This document shows positions 16,677-27,453 of a stretch of 45,419 bases of DNA, one piece after another. This DNA comes from Sphingomonas sp. ATCC 31555. GTDB lineage: Bacteria; Pseudomonadota; Alphaproteobacteria; Sphingomonadales; Sphingomonadaceae. The DNA lies in contig NZ_ALBQ01000057.1 of the NCBI RefSeq assembly GCF_000282895.1, forward strand, positions 1 through 45,419. Reading direction: 5' to 3'. Below the pieces are notes generated by a model, which was not told the DNA's origin, searched no databases, and saw nothing but the letters and a program-made list of their open reading frames with translations. Every line of letters begins with the position of its first letter. The first letter of the stretch is position 1. A program made the position numbers and the translations under genes.

Positions 16677-18621
16677 ATGCTTTCGCGGATGCGCCTTGTC
16701 CGGCCTGGACTGACAAAGCTGGATCGTGCCATTCTGACCGAGCAGTATCGCGTGCTCGGTCAGCAGATCCCGCTGATGTACGTGCTCGTCTTCATCGATG
16801 CGCTGTTTCTCGGCTTTGCGACTCACGGCACCGCATCGCCGCGATTGACGATCGGGGCGCCGCTACTGCTCGGGATCGCGGCGACGATTCGCACGGGACT
16901 TTGGATCACCCGCCGGCGCGATGCGCTGCCGTCGCTGCGGGCGATCCGGCGATACCTGACCGGCACCATCATCGCGGCGGCGGTGCTCAGCCTGGCGTTC
17001 GGCGGCTGGGCGCTGCTGCTATATGCCGAAGCGGATCTCGCGCGGCGCACCTGCATCGCGCTCTACATCTTTATCGGCGCGATCACCTGCTGCTACTGCC
17101 TGCAGACCTTTCCGGTGGCGGCACGGCTGGTGCTTTGCTGCGGGGCATTGCCGGTAACGCTATGCCTGCTCGCCTCGGGCGACTGGTTCCTGACCGGGCT
17201 GGCGATCGACATGCTGATCGTTTCCGGCGTGGTGCTGCGCATGTTCGAGACCGGCTATGCCGGCTTCGTCGAAGTGATCGCCTCCCGCGCGGACATGCTG
17301 GCCGAGCAGCGCCGGGCGCGGCTGGCGGAGCAGCGGGCGCATCAACTCGCCTATCACGATCCGCTGACTGGCCTGCCCAATCGCCGGGCACTTACCGAAT
17401 ATCTGCGCGTCGCCGAGCACCGCACCTTCGGGCTGATGCTGGTCGATCTGGATCGGTTCAAGTCGATCAATGACGTGCACGGGCATCCGGTCGGCGATCA
17501 GCTGCTGCGGGCGGTGGCCGGGCGGCTCAGCTGGGTCGTCGGCGATGCCGGCAAGAGCTATCGGCTGGGGGGGGACGAATTCGCCATCTCCATCCCCTTT
17601 TCCGCCGGCGATCCCGATCGCGTGCGCAGCGTGGCCCATGCGATCGTCCGCGAAGTCGGGCGCCCGTTCCTGATCGACGATCGAATGCACCATATCGGCG
17701 CCAGCGTCGGTATCGCGCTTTATCCGGACGATGGCGAGGACGCCAACACGTTGATGCGGCGGGCGGACGTCGCCCTCTACCAGGCCAAGGAAGCGGGCAA
17801 GGGCCGCTACTGCGCCTTTGCCGCGCAGATGGATGCGGAGATCCGCCGCCGGTCGAACATCGAGGCGGAGATGCGCGACGCCCTGATCGAAGGGCATTTC
17901 TATCCGCGCTACCAGCCGATCGTCGATCTGCGCACCGGCCATGTCCGCGGCTTCGAACTGCTCGCCCGCTGGCGCCGCGAACAGGGCGAGATCGGCCCCG
18001 ATCAGTTCATCCCGATCGCCGAGGAGTGCGGGCTGCTCAACAAGCTGATGCTCGATCTGCTTACCCGCGCCTGCGCCGACGCGCGCGAATGGCCGGCGGC
18101 AGTCGGCATCGCCATCAACATCTCGCCCGGGCAGCTGCGCGACACCTGGTTGAGCCACAAAATCCTGTCGGTGCTCGCGCGGACCGGCTTCCCGCCGCAT
18201 CGACTGACCGTGGAGATCACCGAGAACGCGCTGATCGTCGATGCGGACAAGGCGCACCAGGCCATCGAGTCGCTCAAGAACCAGGGGGTGAAGCTCGCCC
18301 TCGACGATTTCGGCACCGGCTATGCATCGATCCAGCATCTGCGGATGCTGCCGTTCGACAAGATCAAGATCGATCGTTCCTTCGTCGACTCGCTCGGCGA
18401 GGACGCGGAAGCGCTGCGCATCGTGCGCGCTATCCTCGGCCTGGCCTCAACGCTCGATCTGCCGGTGGTGGCGGAAGGCGTGGAGACCGTCGACACGGCG
18501 GAGACGTTGCGCAACCTGGGCTGCGCCGAAGGGCAGGGCTATCTCTTCGGCCACCCGATGGACAAGGCCGAGGTCGAACAATGGCTCGCCGACGGCAAGG
18601 TGCCGCCGGCGGCCGAGCAGT

Positions 18622-18644
<23 letters not shown>
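16677..18644 (+). CDS. membrane GGDEF-EAL protein for cyclic-di-GMP turnover
   Basis: A 655-residue protein with about five or six membrane helices in residues 30-190, a short coiled stretch (ADMLAEQRRARLAEQRAHQ), a GGDEF domain (230-385; motif at 298-302) and an EAL domain (395-640). The GGDEF site is intact, but no RxxD inhibitory site precedes it (GDAG is there instead). The EAL motif reads ELL (427-429), and other catalytic positions are present: NISPGQL, EITENAL, DDFGTG, KIDRSF and AEGVET. Both activities are therefore possible. I use the ATG at 16677; a TTG at 16659 is also open. Its 3' end overlaps the convergent aminopeptidase by 23 bases. Confidence 0.93.
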
Positions 18645-20016
<1,372 letters not shown>

Positions 20017-20075
20017 GCTCCTGATCTAGGACGCCGGGCACCTTCCGCCTAGCCCGTCCGCCTGCCGAATTTTGA

Positions 20076-20091
20076 ATTGTTACGGAACAAT
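20076..20091. promoter_or_regulatory. palindrome between the aminopeptidase and glucose dehydrogenase genes
   Basis: ATTGTT-ACGG-AACAAT is a perfect 6-bp inverted repeat in the AT-rich middle of the 180-base divergent gap. It is suited to be a binding site for a dimeric regulator of either gene. Which protein would bind cannot be told from the sequence. Confidence 0.3.
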
Positions 20092-20196
20092 GCTGGCGCC
20101 GCTTGGGTTTGCCCGCTGTTCCTGACGCATTCGCCGGCCGCTTCCTTTTTGCGCGGGAGCCGACCGGCCGCGCCGCCCCGTTCGGGAGAGTCGGCC

Positions 20197-22614
20197 ATGT
20201 CCGATCCACACACCGCCTTCGCCACCTTCTTCCGGCCGGGGTCACACCCCAGTTGGGCTGGATATCTCGTCGGCACCGTCCTTGCGTTGATCGGTCTGGT
20301 CCTGGCGATCGGCGGTGCGTGGTTGGCGGTGCTCGGCGGGTCGCTCTACTATCTGCTCGCCGGCATTGCGATGCTGGTGGCCGGGGTGCTGCTGGTGCGC
20401 GGGCGGCTGCTGGGCGGATGGCTGTACGTGGCCACCGTGGCGATCACCTTCCTGTGGACCTGGTGGGAAGTCGGCGCCGATGCCTGGGCGCAGGTGCCCC
20501 GCATCATCGCGCCCGTGGTGCTGCTGGTGCCCGTGCTGGTGGCGATGGCGACGCTCACCGTCCGGCGCAATCGCTGGCGCCTCGCTCTGGGAAGCGCGGC
20601 CGGTGCCGTGGTGCTGACCGCGATCGATCTCGCCGCCGCCGCGAGCGGCGGTCCCGCGACGATCGAGACTGCGCTCCCCGCGCCCGGAACGCAGGGGATG
20701 GCGGATCCGTCCGGGCAGCAGGCCGGTGCGGACTGGCCGAGCTATGGCGGCACCGGCAGCGCGCGCCGCTTCTCGCCCCTTGCGCAGATCAATGCGGCGA
20801 ATGTCGGCAAGCTCGAGCGTGCCTGGATGATCCATACCGGTGACATGCCGAGTTCGCCGACGATCGCCAAAACCTATGGTGCGGAAAACACGCCGCTCAA
20901 GATCGGCGACAGCCTGTATCTGTGCACGCCGAAGAACATCCTGATCGCGCTCGATGCCGCCAATGGCGAGCAGCGCTGGCGTTATGATCCGAACGTGCCC
21001 GATCGCGCCATTCCCTACACGGCGGCCTGTCGCGGCGTGGTGTATTACGCCGTACCCGGGATGGCGGCGAACCAGGCTTGCGCGACGCGCATCATCGAAG
21101 GCACGCTCGACGCGCGGCTGATCGCGGTCGACGCGCGTACCGGCAAGCCCTGCGCCGATTTCGGCACGGCGGGTCAGGCCGATATCAAGCAGGGCATGGG
21201 CCGCGTGCCCTGGGGCTATGTCTCGATCAATTCGCCGCCCACGCTGGTGCGCGGCGTCCTCGTCGTCGGCCACCAGGTGCTGGACGGGCAGGATCGCTGG
21301 GCGCCTTCCGGCGTGATCCAGGGGTTCGATGCGCGCACCGGCAAGCTCCGCTGGGCGTGGGACATGATGCACCCCGAATGGAACGGCTATCCGCCCGCCG
21401 GGCAGGAATGGGCGCGCGGCACGCCCAACATGTGGACGATGGCGAGCGGCGACGAGCAGCTCGGCCTGGTCTATCTGCCGATGGGTAATGCCGCGGCGGA
21501 CTATTATTCCAGCCTGCGCCGGCCCGAGGAGAACCGCTTCGCCACGTCTTTGGTCGCGCTGGACGTGACCACCGGCAAGCCGCGCTGGCGGTTCCAGGCG
21601 GTGCGCAAGGATGTGTGGGACTATGATTTCGGTGCGCAGGCGACGCTCGTCGACTACAAGGGCGTACCGGCGATGGTGCTGCCGTCCAAGCAGGGCGACA
21701 TCTACATCCTCGATCGTCGCACCGGTCGCCCGCTGACGCCGGTCGGCGAGATCCGCGCCCCTTCGGGCGGCGTCGAGCCGGAGCAGCGCGCGGCGACTCA
21801 GCCGGTGTCGCTGTGGCATACGCTGCGCAAGCGTGACCTGACCGAACGCGACATGTGGGGCATGTCGCCCATCGACCAGATGGTCTGTCGCATCCAGTTT
21901 CGGAGCGCGAGCTACAAGGGCTTCTTCACGCCGCCCGAGGCCGATCGCCATTCGATCGAATATCCCGGCTATAATGGCGGCACCGATTGGGGCGGCGTGG
22001 CGGTGGATCCGCAGCGCGGGGTGATCGTCGCCAATTACAACGACATGCCCAACTATGTCCGGCTTGTCCCGCGCGCCGAGGCGAACAAGCGGGGCTGGGC
22101 ACCGCGCGACCAGGCACGGGGCGCGGTAGGCGGGGCGGAAGGGGCAGGCGATCCGCAGGCGAACACGCCCTATGCGATCAATGTGAATGCCGGCTGGCGG
22201 GTGCCCTTCACCGGCATGCTCTGCAAAAAGCCCCCCTATGGCGGCATCCGCGCGATCGACATGGCGACGGGCAAGACGATTTGGGATCGCCCGCTGGGCG
22301 AAGCGCGCACCAACGGTCCGTTTGGCATTCCCTCGATGCTGCCGATCACCATCGGCACGCCGAACAACGGTGGATCGGTGGTCACGGCGGGCGGCCTGAT
22401 CTTCGTTGCCGCCACGACCGACAATCTGATCCGCGCGATTGATCTGCGCACTGGCAAGACGCTGTGGAAGGACGTGCTGCCCGCAGGCGGCCAGGCGACG
22501 CCGATCACCTATGAGGTGAATGGCAGGCAATATCTGGTGATCTATGCCGGTGGGCATCACTTCATGGAAACGCCGATCGGTGACGAAGTGGTCGCCTATG
22601 CGCTGCCCGGCTGA
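20197..22614 (+). CDS. gcd: membrane-bound PQQ-dependent glucose (polyol) dehydrogenase
   Basis: An 805-residue quinoprotein that oxidises aldoses in the periplasm and passes electrons to ubiquinone. Five membrane helices occupy about residues 20-155, followed by an eight-bladed PQQ propeller. Motifs: WPSYGGTGSARRFSPL, repeated ALDAANGEQRW and AIDLRTGKTLW propeller signatures, WDYDFGAQ, DWGGVAVDP, TPNNGGSVVTAGGLIF and the C-terminal YAGGHHFMETPIGDEVVAY. The ATG at 20197 follows GGGAGAG with good spacing and yields the usual length (E. coli Gcd has 796 residues). PQQ synthesis genes are not in the window. The exact sugar cannot be read from sequence. Confidence 0.93.
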   Translation: MSDPHTAFATFFRPGSHPSWAGYLVGTVLALIGLVLAIGGAWLAVLGGSLYYLLAGIAMLVAGVLLVRGRLLGGWLYVATVAITFLWTWWEVGADAWAQVPRIIAPVVLLVPVLVAMATLTVRRNRWRLALGSAAGAVVLTAIDLAAAASGGPATIETALPAPGTQGMADPSGQQAGADWPSYGGTGSARRFSPLAQINAANVGKLERAWMIHTGDMPSSPTIAKTYGAENTPLKIGDSLYLCTPKNILIALDAANGEQRWRYDPNVPDRAIPYTAACRGVVYYAVPGMAANQACATRIIEGTLDARLIAVDARTGKPCADFGTAGQADIKQGMGRVPWGYVSINSPPTLVRGVLVVGHQVLDGQDRWAPSGVIQGFDARTGKLRWAWDMMHPEWNGYPPAGQEWARGTPNMWTMASGDEQLGLVYLPMGNAAADYYSSLRRPEENRFATSLVALDVTTGKPRWRFQAVRKDVWDYDFGAQATLVDYKGVPAMVLPSKQGDIYILDRRTGRPLTPVGEIRAPSGGVEPEQRAATQPVSLWHTLRKRDLTERDMWGMSPIDQMVCRIQFRSASYKGFFTPPEADRHSIEYPGYNGGTDWGGVAVDPQRGVIVANYNDMPNYVRLVPRAEANKRGWAPRDQARGAVGGAEGAGDPQANTPYAINVNAGWRVPFTGMLCKKPPYGGIRAIDMATGKTIWDRPLGEARTNGPFGIPSMLPITIGTPNNGGSVVTAGGLIFVAATTDNLIRAIDLRTGKTLWKDVLPAGGQATPITYEVNGRQYLVIYAGGHHFMETPIGDEVVAYALPG

Positions 22615-22635
22615 TCGGGGTGGCCGCGCCCCGGC

Positions 22636-23307
22636 TCAGCGCGCCGGGGCAGGCGGCAGCAGCTTCTTCCAGCGCGCGTCCACCCGCGCCTGCGCCGCGT
22701 CGCGTCGTACCTTCGTTACCAGCGAGATGCCGCGCAGATTGATGCTGTGTCCGCTCAGGAACCCGCCGGCGATGGTGTAGCCGACGTCATAGAGGGCCAC
22801 GTCCTGGTGCGGCTCGCCATCGGCGAGAAATCGGGTGACGATCGCAACCGGCAAGCGATCGTCGCCGCGGCTATCGTCCGGCAGTTGCGCCTTCTCCCGC
22901 GCCTTCTTCAGCGCATGTTCGAACCAGCCCACTTCGATGCGGGGTTCGCCGGTGGTCTCGGCGGGCGGGATGCCCAGGCCGGTCGGGAACAGGATCGTCT
23001 GGCTCTGCACCGATTGCTCCCCGGTCGCCGGCTTCAGCGTCAGCGTGCGCTCGCCGCCGTCCGCCGCCACCAGCACCAGCGTCGCCGCCCGGGCCGAGGC
23101 CCGCTGTGCCGCCGTCGCCTGCTCGGCCTTGCTCTCGCGCCGATCGGACCAGCTGTTCCACAGCGTCAGCCCGGAAATCAGCACGGCGGCCACGCCCAGC
23201 ACTTCGCCGAGCGTGATCCAGCGGCGGCGTACTGCTGCGGCTTCGGCACGCGCCTTGGCGCGGGCGACGGCATCGTCCTGGGGCGGGCTGGGGGGCGTAT
23301 CGCTCAC
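22636..23307 (-). CDS. single-helix membrane-anchored protein of unknown function
   Basis: A 223-residue protein that I do not recognise. A charged cytoplasmic N-terminus (AVARAKARAEAAAVRRRW) is followed by one membrane helix, about residues 30-48 (TLGEVLGVAAVLISGLTLW), and a mostly beta C-terminal domain with SQTILFPTGLGIP, EPRIEVGWFEHALKKAREKAQLP, DDRLPVAIVTRF, VALYDVGYTIAGGFLSGHSINLRGISLV. The start is the GTG at 23307, with a G-rich ribosome-binding region upstream; an open frame continues to 23442 without family support. It converges on the glucose dehydrogenase gene with 21 bases between stops. A real gene seems likely from the ordered sequence. Confidence 0.7.
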   Translation of the reverse strand: MSDTPPSPPQDDAVARAKARAEAAAVRRRWITLGEVLGVAAVLISGLTLWNSWSDRRESKAEQATAAQRASARAATLVLVAADGGERTLTLKPATGEQSVQSQTILFPTGLGIPPAETTGEPRIEVGWFEHALKKAREKAQLPDDSRGDDRLPVAIVTRFLADGEPHQDVALYDVGYTIAGGFLSGHSINLRGISLVTKVRRDAAQARVDARWKKLLPPAPAR

Positions 23308-23444
23308 CCCCCAATCTCCACCATCTGGCACGTCCGCCGTCAAGCCGCCCGCCTTGTCTGCGTTTCCTTTGATCCCTATTTGTTCTCCTTGGTCGAGGTC
23401 GACCGCCGCTCTTTGAAATTGTCGGGATGCAGGTCTGCTCACGC

Positions 23445-23650
23445 GCGCGGGAGCCTAAACTTCATAAACTTTGGTCGTGCCGTCGCCGAAAACGTTCAAC
23501 GGCCGCTCCACGTAGAGTCGTGCGCGAGCCTAAACTTCATAAACTTCGGCCGTTCCGCTGCCGAAATCGTTCAGTGGCCCAGTCGCGCAGATTCGCGCGG
23601 GAGCCTAAACTTCATAAACTTTGATCGTTCCGCTGCGAAAAACGTTCAAC
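23445..23650. repeat. three exact-period 75-bp tandem repeats with TAAACTT heptamers
   Basis: The 352-base gap between the anchored protein and the serine hydrolase (23308-23659) contains no gene but three copies of one unit. The conserved core GAGCCTAAACTTCATAAACT starts at 23451, 23526 and 23601, an exact 75-base period. Each core holds TAAACTT twice, nine bases apart (23456 and 23465, 23531 and 23540, 23606 and 23615). A second conserved block (CGAAA..CGTTCA) follows each core. The sequence between blocks varies, so the conservation is of the cores. Read on the minus strand, each unit has a short open stretch ending in VYEV-stop. It is not CRISPR-like: too few units, no clear spacer pattern and no cas genes. 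Confidence 0.85.
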
Positions 23651-23659
23651 GCCGCCGCG

Positions 23660-25060
23660 TCAGCGTGGCATCACCAGGAACTGCTCGAACTTGCCCTCGG
23701 CGCCCGGCTCGGCATAGGTCACGGCGATCAGCTGCCGGTCCTTGTAGCGGATGCGGTAGTTGCGGTTGACGAAGCCGCCGCGCAGGCGGGCCTTGCCGAT
23801 CGCCTCGAACGCCAGCGGCTCGCCCAGCGCGGACAGGCTGGCGCGATAATCGCCCAGCACGGTGTCGTCGAAGAAGTAGTTGGCGTCCTCGGTCATCAGG
23901 CTGCGGTTGGGCGTGCCGGCGCGGAGCTGGTCGAACAGCGTGCGGGCGAGCGCGTCGCGCTGCTGGTCCAGGCTGGGCGCGGCGGCCTGCTTGGCAACCG
24001 GCAGCAGCAGATCGGTAATGCCTTCGGCGATCGCGTCGTGCGCGCCGCCGAAATCCGCATTGACCAGCGAGACGACGGCGAACCGCGCCTCGGGGATCAC
24101 GACGTTGCTGGACAGGAACCCGACCGCCTCGCCACCATGCGAGACCTCCTTCTTGCCGCCATGCTCCCCCAGCGACACACCAAGGCCGTAGCGCGTGGAC
24201 GAGCCGTCGGCGAGCTTCACTTCGGTTTCCTGCGCATTCCAGTCCTCTGCGGGGAGCAGCCTGCGCTCGATCCGGGCGATGTCCCATTTGGCTAGGTCGG
24301 TTGCGCTCATCGCCAGCTGGCCGGCGGCCCAGAGCCAGCCGTCCGCCGCGGGCTTGGCGGGGCGGACGGGGCCGAGCGCATAGCGATGCGTTCCCTGGGG
24401 GAATCCCTTTCCGGTCGCCCGGTCCTGGTCGATCGCGTCCATGCCCAGCGGCTTGAAGATCTTCGCCCGCAGATAGTCGAGCAGCTTCTTGCCCGAGGCC
24501 TTCTCGATGATCATCCCGGCGACGACATAGCCGGTGTTTGAATATTGCCAGGCCGTGCCGGGGGCGAAGTCGAGCGGCTTCTTCGCCCAGCGGTCGACGA
24601 TCTGCTGCGGCGTCACCGCCGTCTCCATCGCCTTGAAGCTATAGTCCTGCGGCCAGTAATCCTGCAGGCCGGCCGTGTGGCTGAGCAGCTGGCGGATGGT
24701 GATCTTGTCCGCATCGGTGACGTCGGGCACCCATTTGGCGACCTTGTCGTCCAGGCTCAGCTTGCCTTCCTCCTCCAGCAGCAGGATCGCCGCGGCGGTG
24801 AACTGCTTGGAAACGGATGCGATCTGGTATTTGGCGGCGACATCCGGGCCCTTTGCGATGCCGGGTCCCTGGTCGCCATAGGCCTTGGTGAACACGATCT
24901 TGCCGTCGCGCACGATCGCTACCGATGCAGAGGGCACCCCGCTGCTCTTCAGCGCATCGGCGACGATGGCGTCCACCTTGGCGGTCTGCTCCGCGGTAAG
25001 CTGCTGTGCGGCGGCAGGGGTGGCAATCAGCAGGGTGGCGGCAAAAGCGGAACGGAACAT
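23660..25060 (-). CDS. exported serine hydrolase, beta-lactamase class C / PBP-like
   Basis: A 466-residue periplasmic serine hydrolase of the beta-lactamase (MEROPS S12) superfamily. The signal peptide is MFRSAFAATLLIATPAAAQQ. Active-site elements are SVSK (S82-K85), YSN (Y173-N175) and HGG (H308-G310), the last replacing the KTG of true beta-lactamases, which suggests an esterase or D-aminopeptidase-like activity. A C-terminal domain of about 110 residues (ANYFFDDTVLGDYRASLSALG...) follows the catalytic one. The ATG at 25060 is preceded by a perfect GGAGG. The tandem repeat array starts just after its stop. The substrate is unknown. Confidence 0.9.
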   Translation of the reverse strand: MFRSAFAATLLIATPAAAQQLTAEQTAKVDAIVADALKSSGVPSASVAIVRDGKIVFTKAYGDQGPGIAKGPDVAAKYQIASVSKQFTAAAILLLEEEGKLSLDDKVAKWVPDVTDADKITIRQLLSHTAGLQDYWPQDYSFKAMETAVTPQQIVDRWAKKPLDFAPGTAWQYSNTGYVVAGMIIEKASGKKLLDYLRAKIFKPLGMDAIDQDRATGKGFPQGTHRYALGPVRPAKPAADGWLWAAGQLAMSATDLAKWDIARIERRLLPAEDWNAQETEVKLADGSSTRYGLGVSLGEHGGKKEVSHGGEAVGFLSSNVVIPEARFAVVSLVNADFGGAHDAIAEGITDLLLPVAKQAAAPSLDQQRDALARTLFDQLRAGTPNRSLMTEDANYFFDDTVLGDYRASLSALGEPLAFEAIGKARLRGGFVNRNYRIRYKDRQLIAVTYAEPGAEGKFEQFLVMPR

Positions 25061-25099
25061 CGGGCCTCCGGAAATCATGCCGGAGGCTTAGCGCTGCAC

Positions 25100-25118
25100 G
25101 CCCGTTGTGCCAACGGGC
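25100..25118. terminator. hairpin downstream of rimO
   Basis: GCCCGTTG-TGC-CAACGGGC is a perfect 8-bp stem with a three-base loop, starting two bases beyond the rimO stop codon (minus strand). No T-run follows, so it may terminate weakly or stabilise the 3' end of the message. Confidence 0.5.
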
Positions 25119-25119
25119 C

Positions 25120-26451
25120 TCAGCCCATCGGCACCCCATACAGATCATGCTCGTCGGCGTCCTCGATCAGGACGGGCACGATGTCGCCCTGTTCCAGATG
25201 TCCGGCGTCGCGAAGGAACACCTCGCCGTCGATCTCCGGCGCATCGGCCTGGCTGCGGCCGGTGGCGCCACCTTCTTCGTCGACCGCATCGATGATCACC
25301 GCGAGCTTCCGGCCGACCTTCGCCTGGAGCTTGGCGGCGCTGATCGCGGCGGTCTTCTCCATGATCCGGGCGTAGCGCTCTTCCTTTACCTCTTCCGGCA
25401 CCGCGCCAGGCAGGTCATTGGCCGAGGCACCTTCGACCGGCTCGAAGCGGAACGCGCCGACGCGGTCGAGCTGGGCCTCGTCGAGCCAGTCGAGCAGATA
25501 CTGGAAATCGGACTCGGTCTCGCCAGGGAAGCCGACAACGAAGGTCGAGCGGATCGCAATGTCCGGGGCGATTTCGCGCCAGCCGCGTAGCCGCTCGAGC
25601 ACCTTGGCTTCGTTGGCCGGGCGCTTCATCGCGCGCAGCACGTTCGGCGCCGCATGCTGGAACGGGATGTCGAGATAGGGGAGCACCAGCCCCTCCGCCA
25701 TCAGCGGGATCACCTGGTCGACATGCGGGTAGGGATACACATAGTGCAGCCGCACCCAGGGCGCGATCTGGCCGAGTTCGCGGGCGAGATCGGTCATGTG
25801 CGGCACGACTTCGCGGCCCTTCCAGGCGCGCGGCTCCTTGCGGATGTCGATGCCATAGGCCGAGGTGTCCTGGCTGATGACCAGCAGTTCCTTGGTGCCG
25901 GCGGCGACCAGCTTCTCCGCCTCGCGCAGGATCGCATCGGGCCGGCGGCTGACCAGGTCGCCGCGCAGCGACGGGATGATGCAGAAGCTGCAGCGATGGT
26001 TGCAGCCTTCCGAGATCTTCAGATAGCTGTAATGGCGCGGCGTGAGCTTGAGCCCGCTGTCCGGCACCAGGTTGACGAAGGGCGAGGGCGGCATCGGCGC
26101 CGCGTCGTGCACCGCGCCGACGACTTCCTCATATTGATGCGCGCCAGTGACCGCGAGCACGTTGGGGAAGCGGGCGCGGATGACCTCGGCTTCCTTGCCC
26201 ATGCAGCCGGTGACGATCACCCGGCCGTTCTCAGCGATCGCCTCGCCGATCGCCTCAAGCGACTCTTCCTTGGCGCTGTCGAGAAAGCCGCAGGTATTCA
26301 CCAGCACGACGTCCGCGCCGGCATAGTCCGGCGACAGCGCATAGCCGTCCGAACGGAGCTTCGTGAGGATACGCTCGGAGTCGACCAGATTCTTGGGACA
26401 GCCGAGCGACACCATGCCCACCTTGGGGGCTTCGGGGAGTCGCGTTGCCAT
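25120..26451 (-). CDS. rimO: ribosomal protein S12 methylthiotransferase
   Basis: A 443-residue radical SAM enzyme that adds a methylthio group to Asp89 of ribosomal protein S12. The N-terminal UPF0004 domain gives [15 protein letters not shown] (C18), [14 protein letters not shown] (C54) and [10 protein letters not shown]; the radical SAM cluster motif is [11 protein letters not shown]; the C-terminal TRAM domain spans roughly the last 70 residues. The [12 protein letters not shown] and [17 protein letters not shown] segments favour RimO over MiaB. It stands alone, divergent from a GNAT gene. Length is normal. Confidence 0.95.
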   Translation of the reverse strand: MATRLPEAPKVGMVSLGCPKNLVDSERILTKLRSDGYALSPDYAGADVVLVNTCGFLDSAKEESLEAIGEAIAENGRVIVTGCMGKEAEVIRARFPNVLAVTGAHQYEEVVGAVHDAAPMPPSPFVNLVPDSGLKLTPRHYSYLKISEGCNHRCSFCIIPSLRGDLVSRRPDAILREAEKLVAAGTKELLVISQDTSAYGIDIRKEPRAWKGREVVPHMTDLARELGQIAPWVRLHYVYPYPHVDQVIPLMAEGLVLPYLDIPFQHAAPNVLRAMKRPANEAKVLERLRGWREIAPDIAIRSTFVVGFPGETESDFQYLLDWLDEAQLDRVGAFRFEPVEGASANDLPGAVPEEVKEERYARIMEKTAAISAAKLQAKVGRKLAVIIDAVDEEGGATGRSQADAPEIDGEVFLRDAGHLEQGDIVPVLIEDADEHDLYGVPMG

Positions 26452-26568
26452 GATCGTTGGCGCACATAGGGCTTTTCGCGGAAATTGCCAGCCATCGGGC
26501 GTTTACGGATGGCTCGCCCGCACCTCGATCGGTAGGGGCGGCCCAGCAACCATTCGGGAGATATCGTC

Positions 26569-27084
26569 ATGACCGCGACCACCGCAGAGCCTGTCCAACT
26601 GCCGACCCGCTCCGGACTTGTCATTGACGTCCGCACCGTGCGCCCTGACGACGAGGCGGGACTCACTCGTTTTTTCGATCACGTCTCGAACGAGGACCGG
26701 CGCTTCCGCTTCTTCACGGCCAGCCCGCATCTGCAGCCGCACCAGGCAGCGGCGCTGATCAACGTCGATCACCATCAGACCGAAAGCTATCTCGCCTTTA
26801 CGGCCGAGGGCGAACTCGTCGCCTCGGCGATGCTGGCCTGCGATGCGACAATGGAAACGGCCGAGGTGGCGATCTCCATCCGCGCGGATCGTAAGGGCCA
26901 GGGGATCGGTTGGAGCCTCCTTCATTATCTGACCGGTGAGGCCAAGGCGCGCGGTGTTAAGCGACTTCAGTCGATCGAGAGCCGCGAGAACCACCTCGCC
27001 ATCGAGCTCGAGCGCGAAATGGGCTTTGTTGCCCATGCGGTGGAAGGCGATCCCAGCGTCGTGCTGCTGGAAGTGCGCTTCTGA
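26569..27084 (+). CDS. GNAT-family N-acetyltransferase
   Basis: A 171-residue acetyl-CoA-dependent acetyltransferase. The GNAT fold is indicated by VRTVRPDDEAGLTRFF at the start, AEVAISIRADRKGQGIGWSLLHYLTGEAKARG (acetyl-CoA binding R/Q-x-x-G-x-G/A, here RKGQGIG) and the LQSIESRENHLAIELEREMGF segment near the end. It resembles the acetyltransferase domain fused to acyl-CoA synthetases (Pat-like), which acetylates protein lysines, but here it is a stand-alone domain; the substrate is unknown. A CGGGAG site lies upstream of the ATG. Confidence 0.87.
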   Translation: MTATTAEPVQLPTRSGLVIDVRTVRPDDEAGLTRFFDHVSNEDRRFRFFTASPHLQPHQAAALINVDHHQTESYLAFTAEGELVASAMLACDATMETAEVAISIRADRKGQGIGWSLLHYLTGEAKARGVKRLQSIESRENHLAIELEREMGFVAHAVEGDPSVVLLEVRF

Positions 27085-27094
27085 TCTCGATCAG
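27081..27094. terminator. short hairpin over convergent stop codons
   Basis: CTGATC-TC-GATCAG spans the stop codons of the GNAT gene (27082-27084) and the DUF486 gene (27091-27093). It has only six pairs and no T-run, so its role as a bidirectional terminator is weakly supported. Confidence 0.3.
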
Positions 27095-27441
27095 GCGGGT
27101 GCGCGAAACAGGAAGAACGCGCCCGCCGCGATCAGCGCGAAGCCGATTAGGTGATTGGTCGTGATCTTCTGTCCCAAGTACAGTACCGAGAAGCCGGCAA
27201 AGACGGTGAGCGTGATCACTTCCTGCATGCCCTTTAGCTGGGCGGCCGAATAGACGGCGCTGCCCAGGCGGTTGGCCGGCACCGCGAAGCAATATTCGAC
27301 GAAGGCGATGCCCCAGCTGACGACGATGGCGAGCAGTAGCGGCGCCGACTTGTACTTCAGGTGGCCATACCAGGCGAAGGTCATGAACAGGTTGGAGACG
27401 AGCAGCAGCCCGATCGGCAACAGGCGATCCATCATCGGCAC
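27091..27441 (-). CDS. DUF486 / DMT-family small membrane protein
   Basis: A 116-residue protein with four predicted membrane helices, matching the DUF486 family of the drug/metabolite transporter superfamily. Typical features are MTFAWYGHLK near the first helix, SWGIAFVEYCFAVPANR, AAQLKGMQEVITLTVFAGFSVLYL and the final GFALIAAGAFFLF helix. The substrate is not known. The start is a GTG at 27441 with GAGGAG eight bases upstream; ATG codons at 27435 and 27432 are alternatives. It lies 12 bases after surE on the same strand. Confidence 0.88.
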   Translation of the reverse strand: MPMMDRLLPIGLLLVSNLFMTFAWYGHLKYKSAPLLLAIVVSWGIAFVEYCFAVPANRLGSAVYSAAQLKGMQEVITLTVFAGFSVLYLGQKITTNHLIGFALIAAGAFFLFRAPA

Positions 27442-27453
27442 GGCTATCGCTCC

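Noticed and set aside
20242..22560. A long open frame antisense to the glucose dehydrogenase gene.
   Set aside because: It lies wholly within a well-supported quinoprotein and has no start signal or motif.
23427..23624. An open frame over the tandem repeats giving a repeated REPKLHKL peptide.
   Set aside because: It follows from the 75-base period being divisible by three. No ribosome-binding site is seen, and spacer parts are not conserved as protein.
23445..23650. CRISPR array.
   Set aside because: Only three units with imperfect copies, a long conserved second block and no cas genes. The spacers are not unique fixed-length sequences next to identical repeats.
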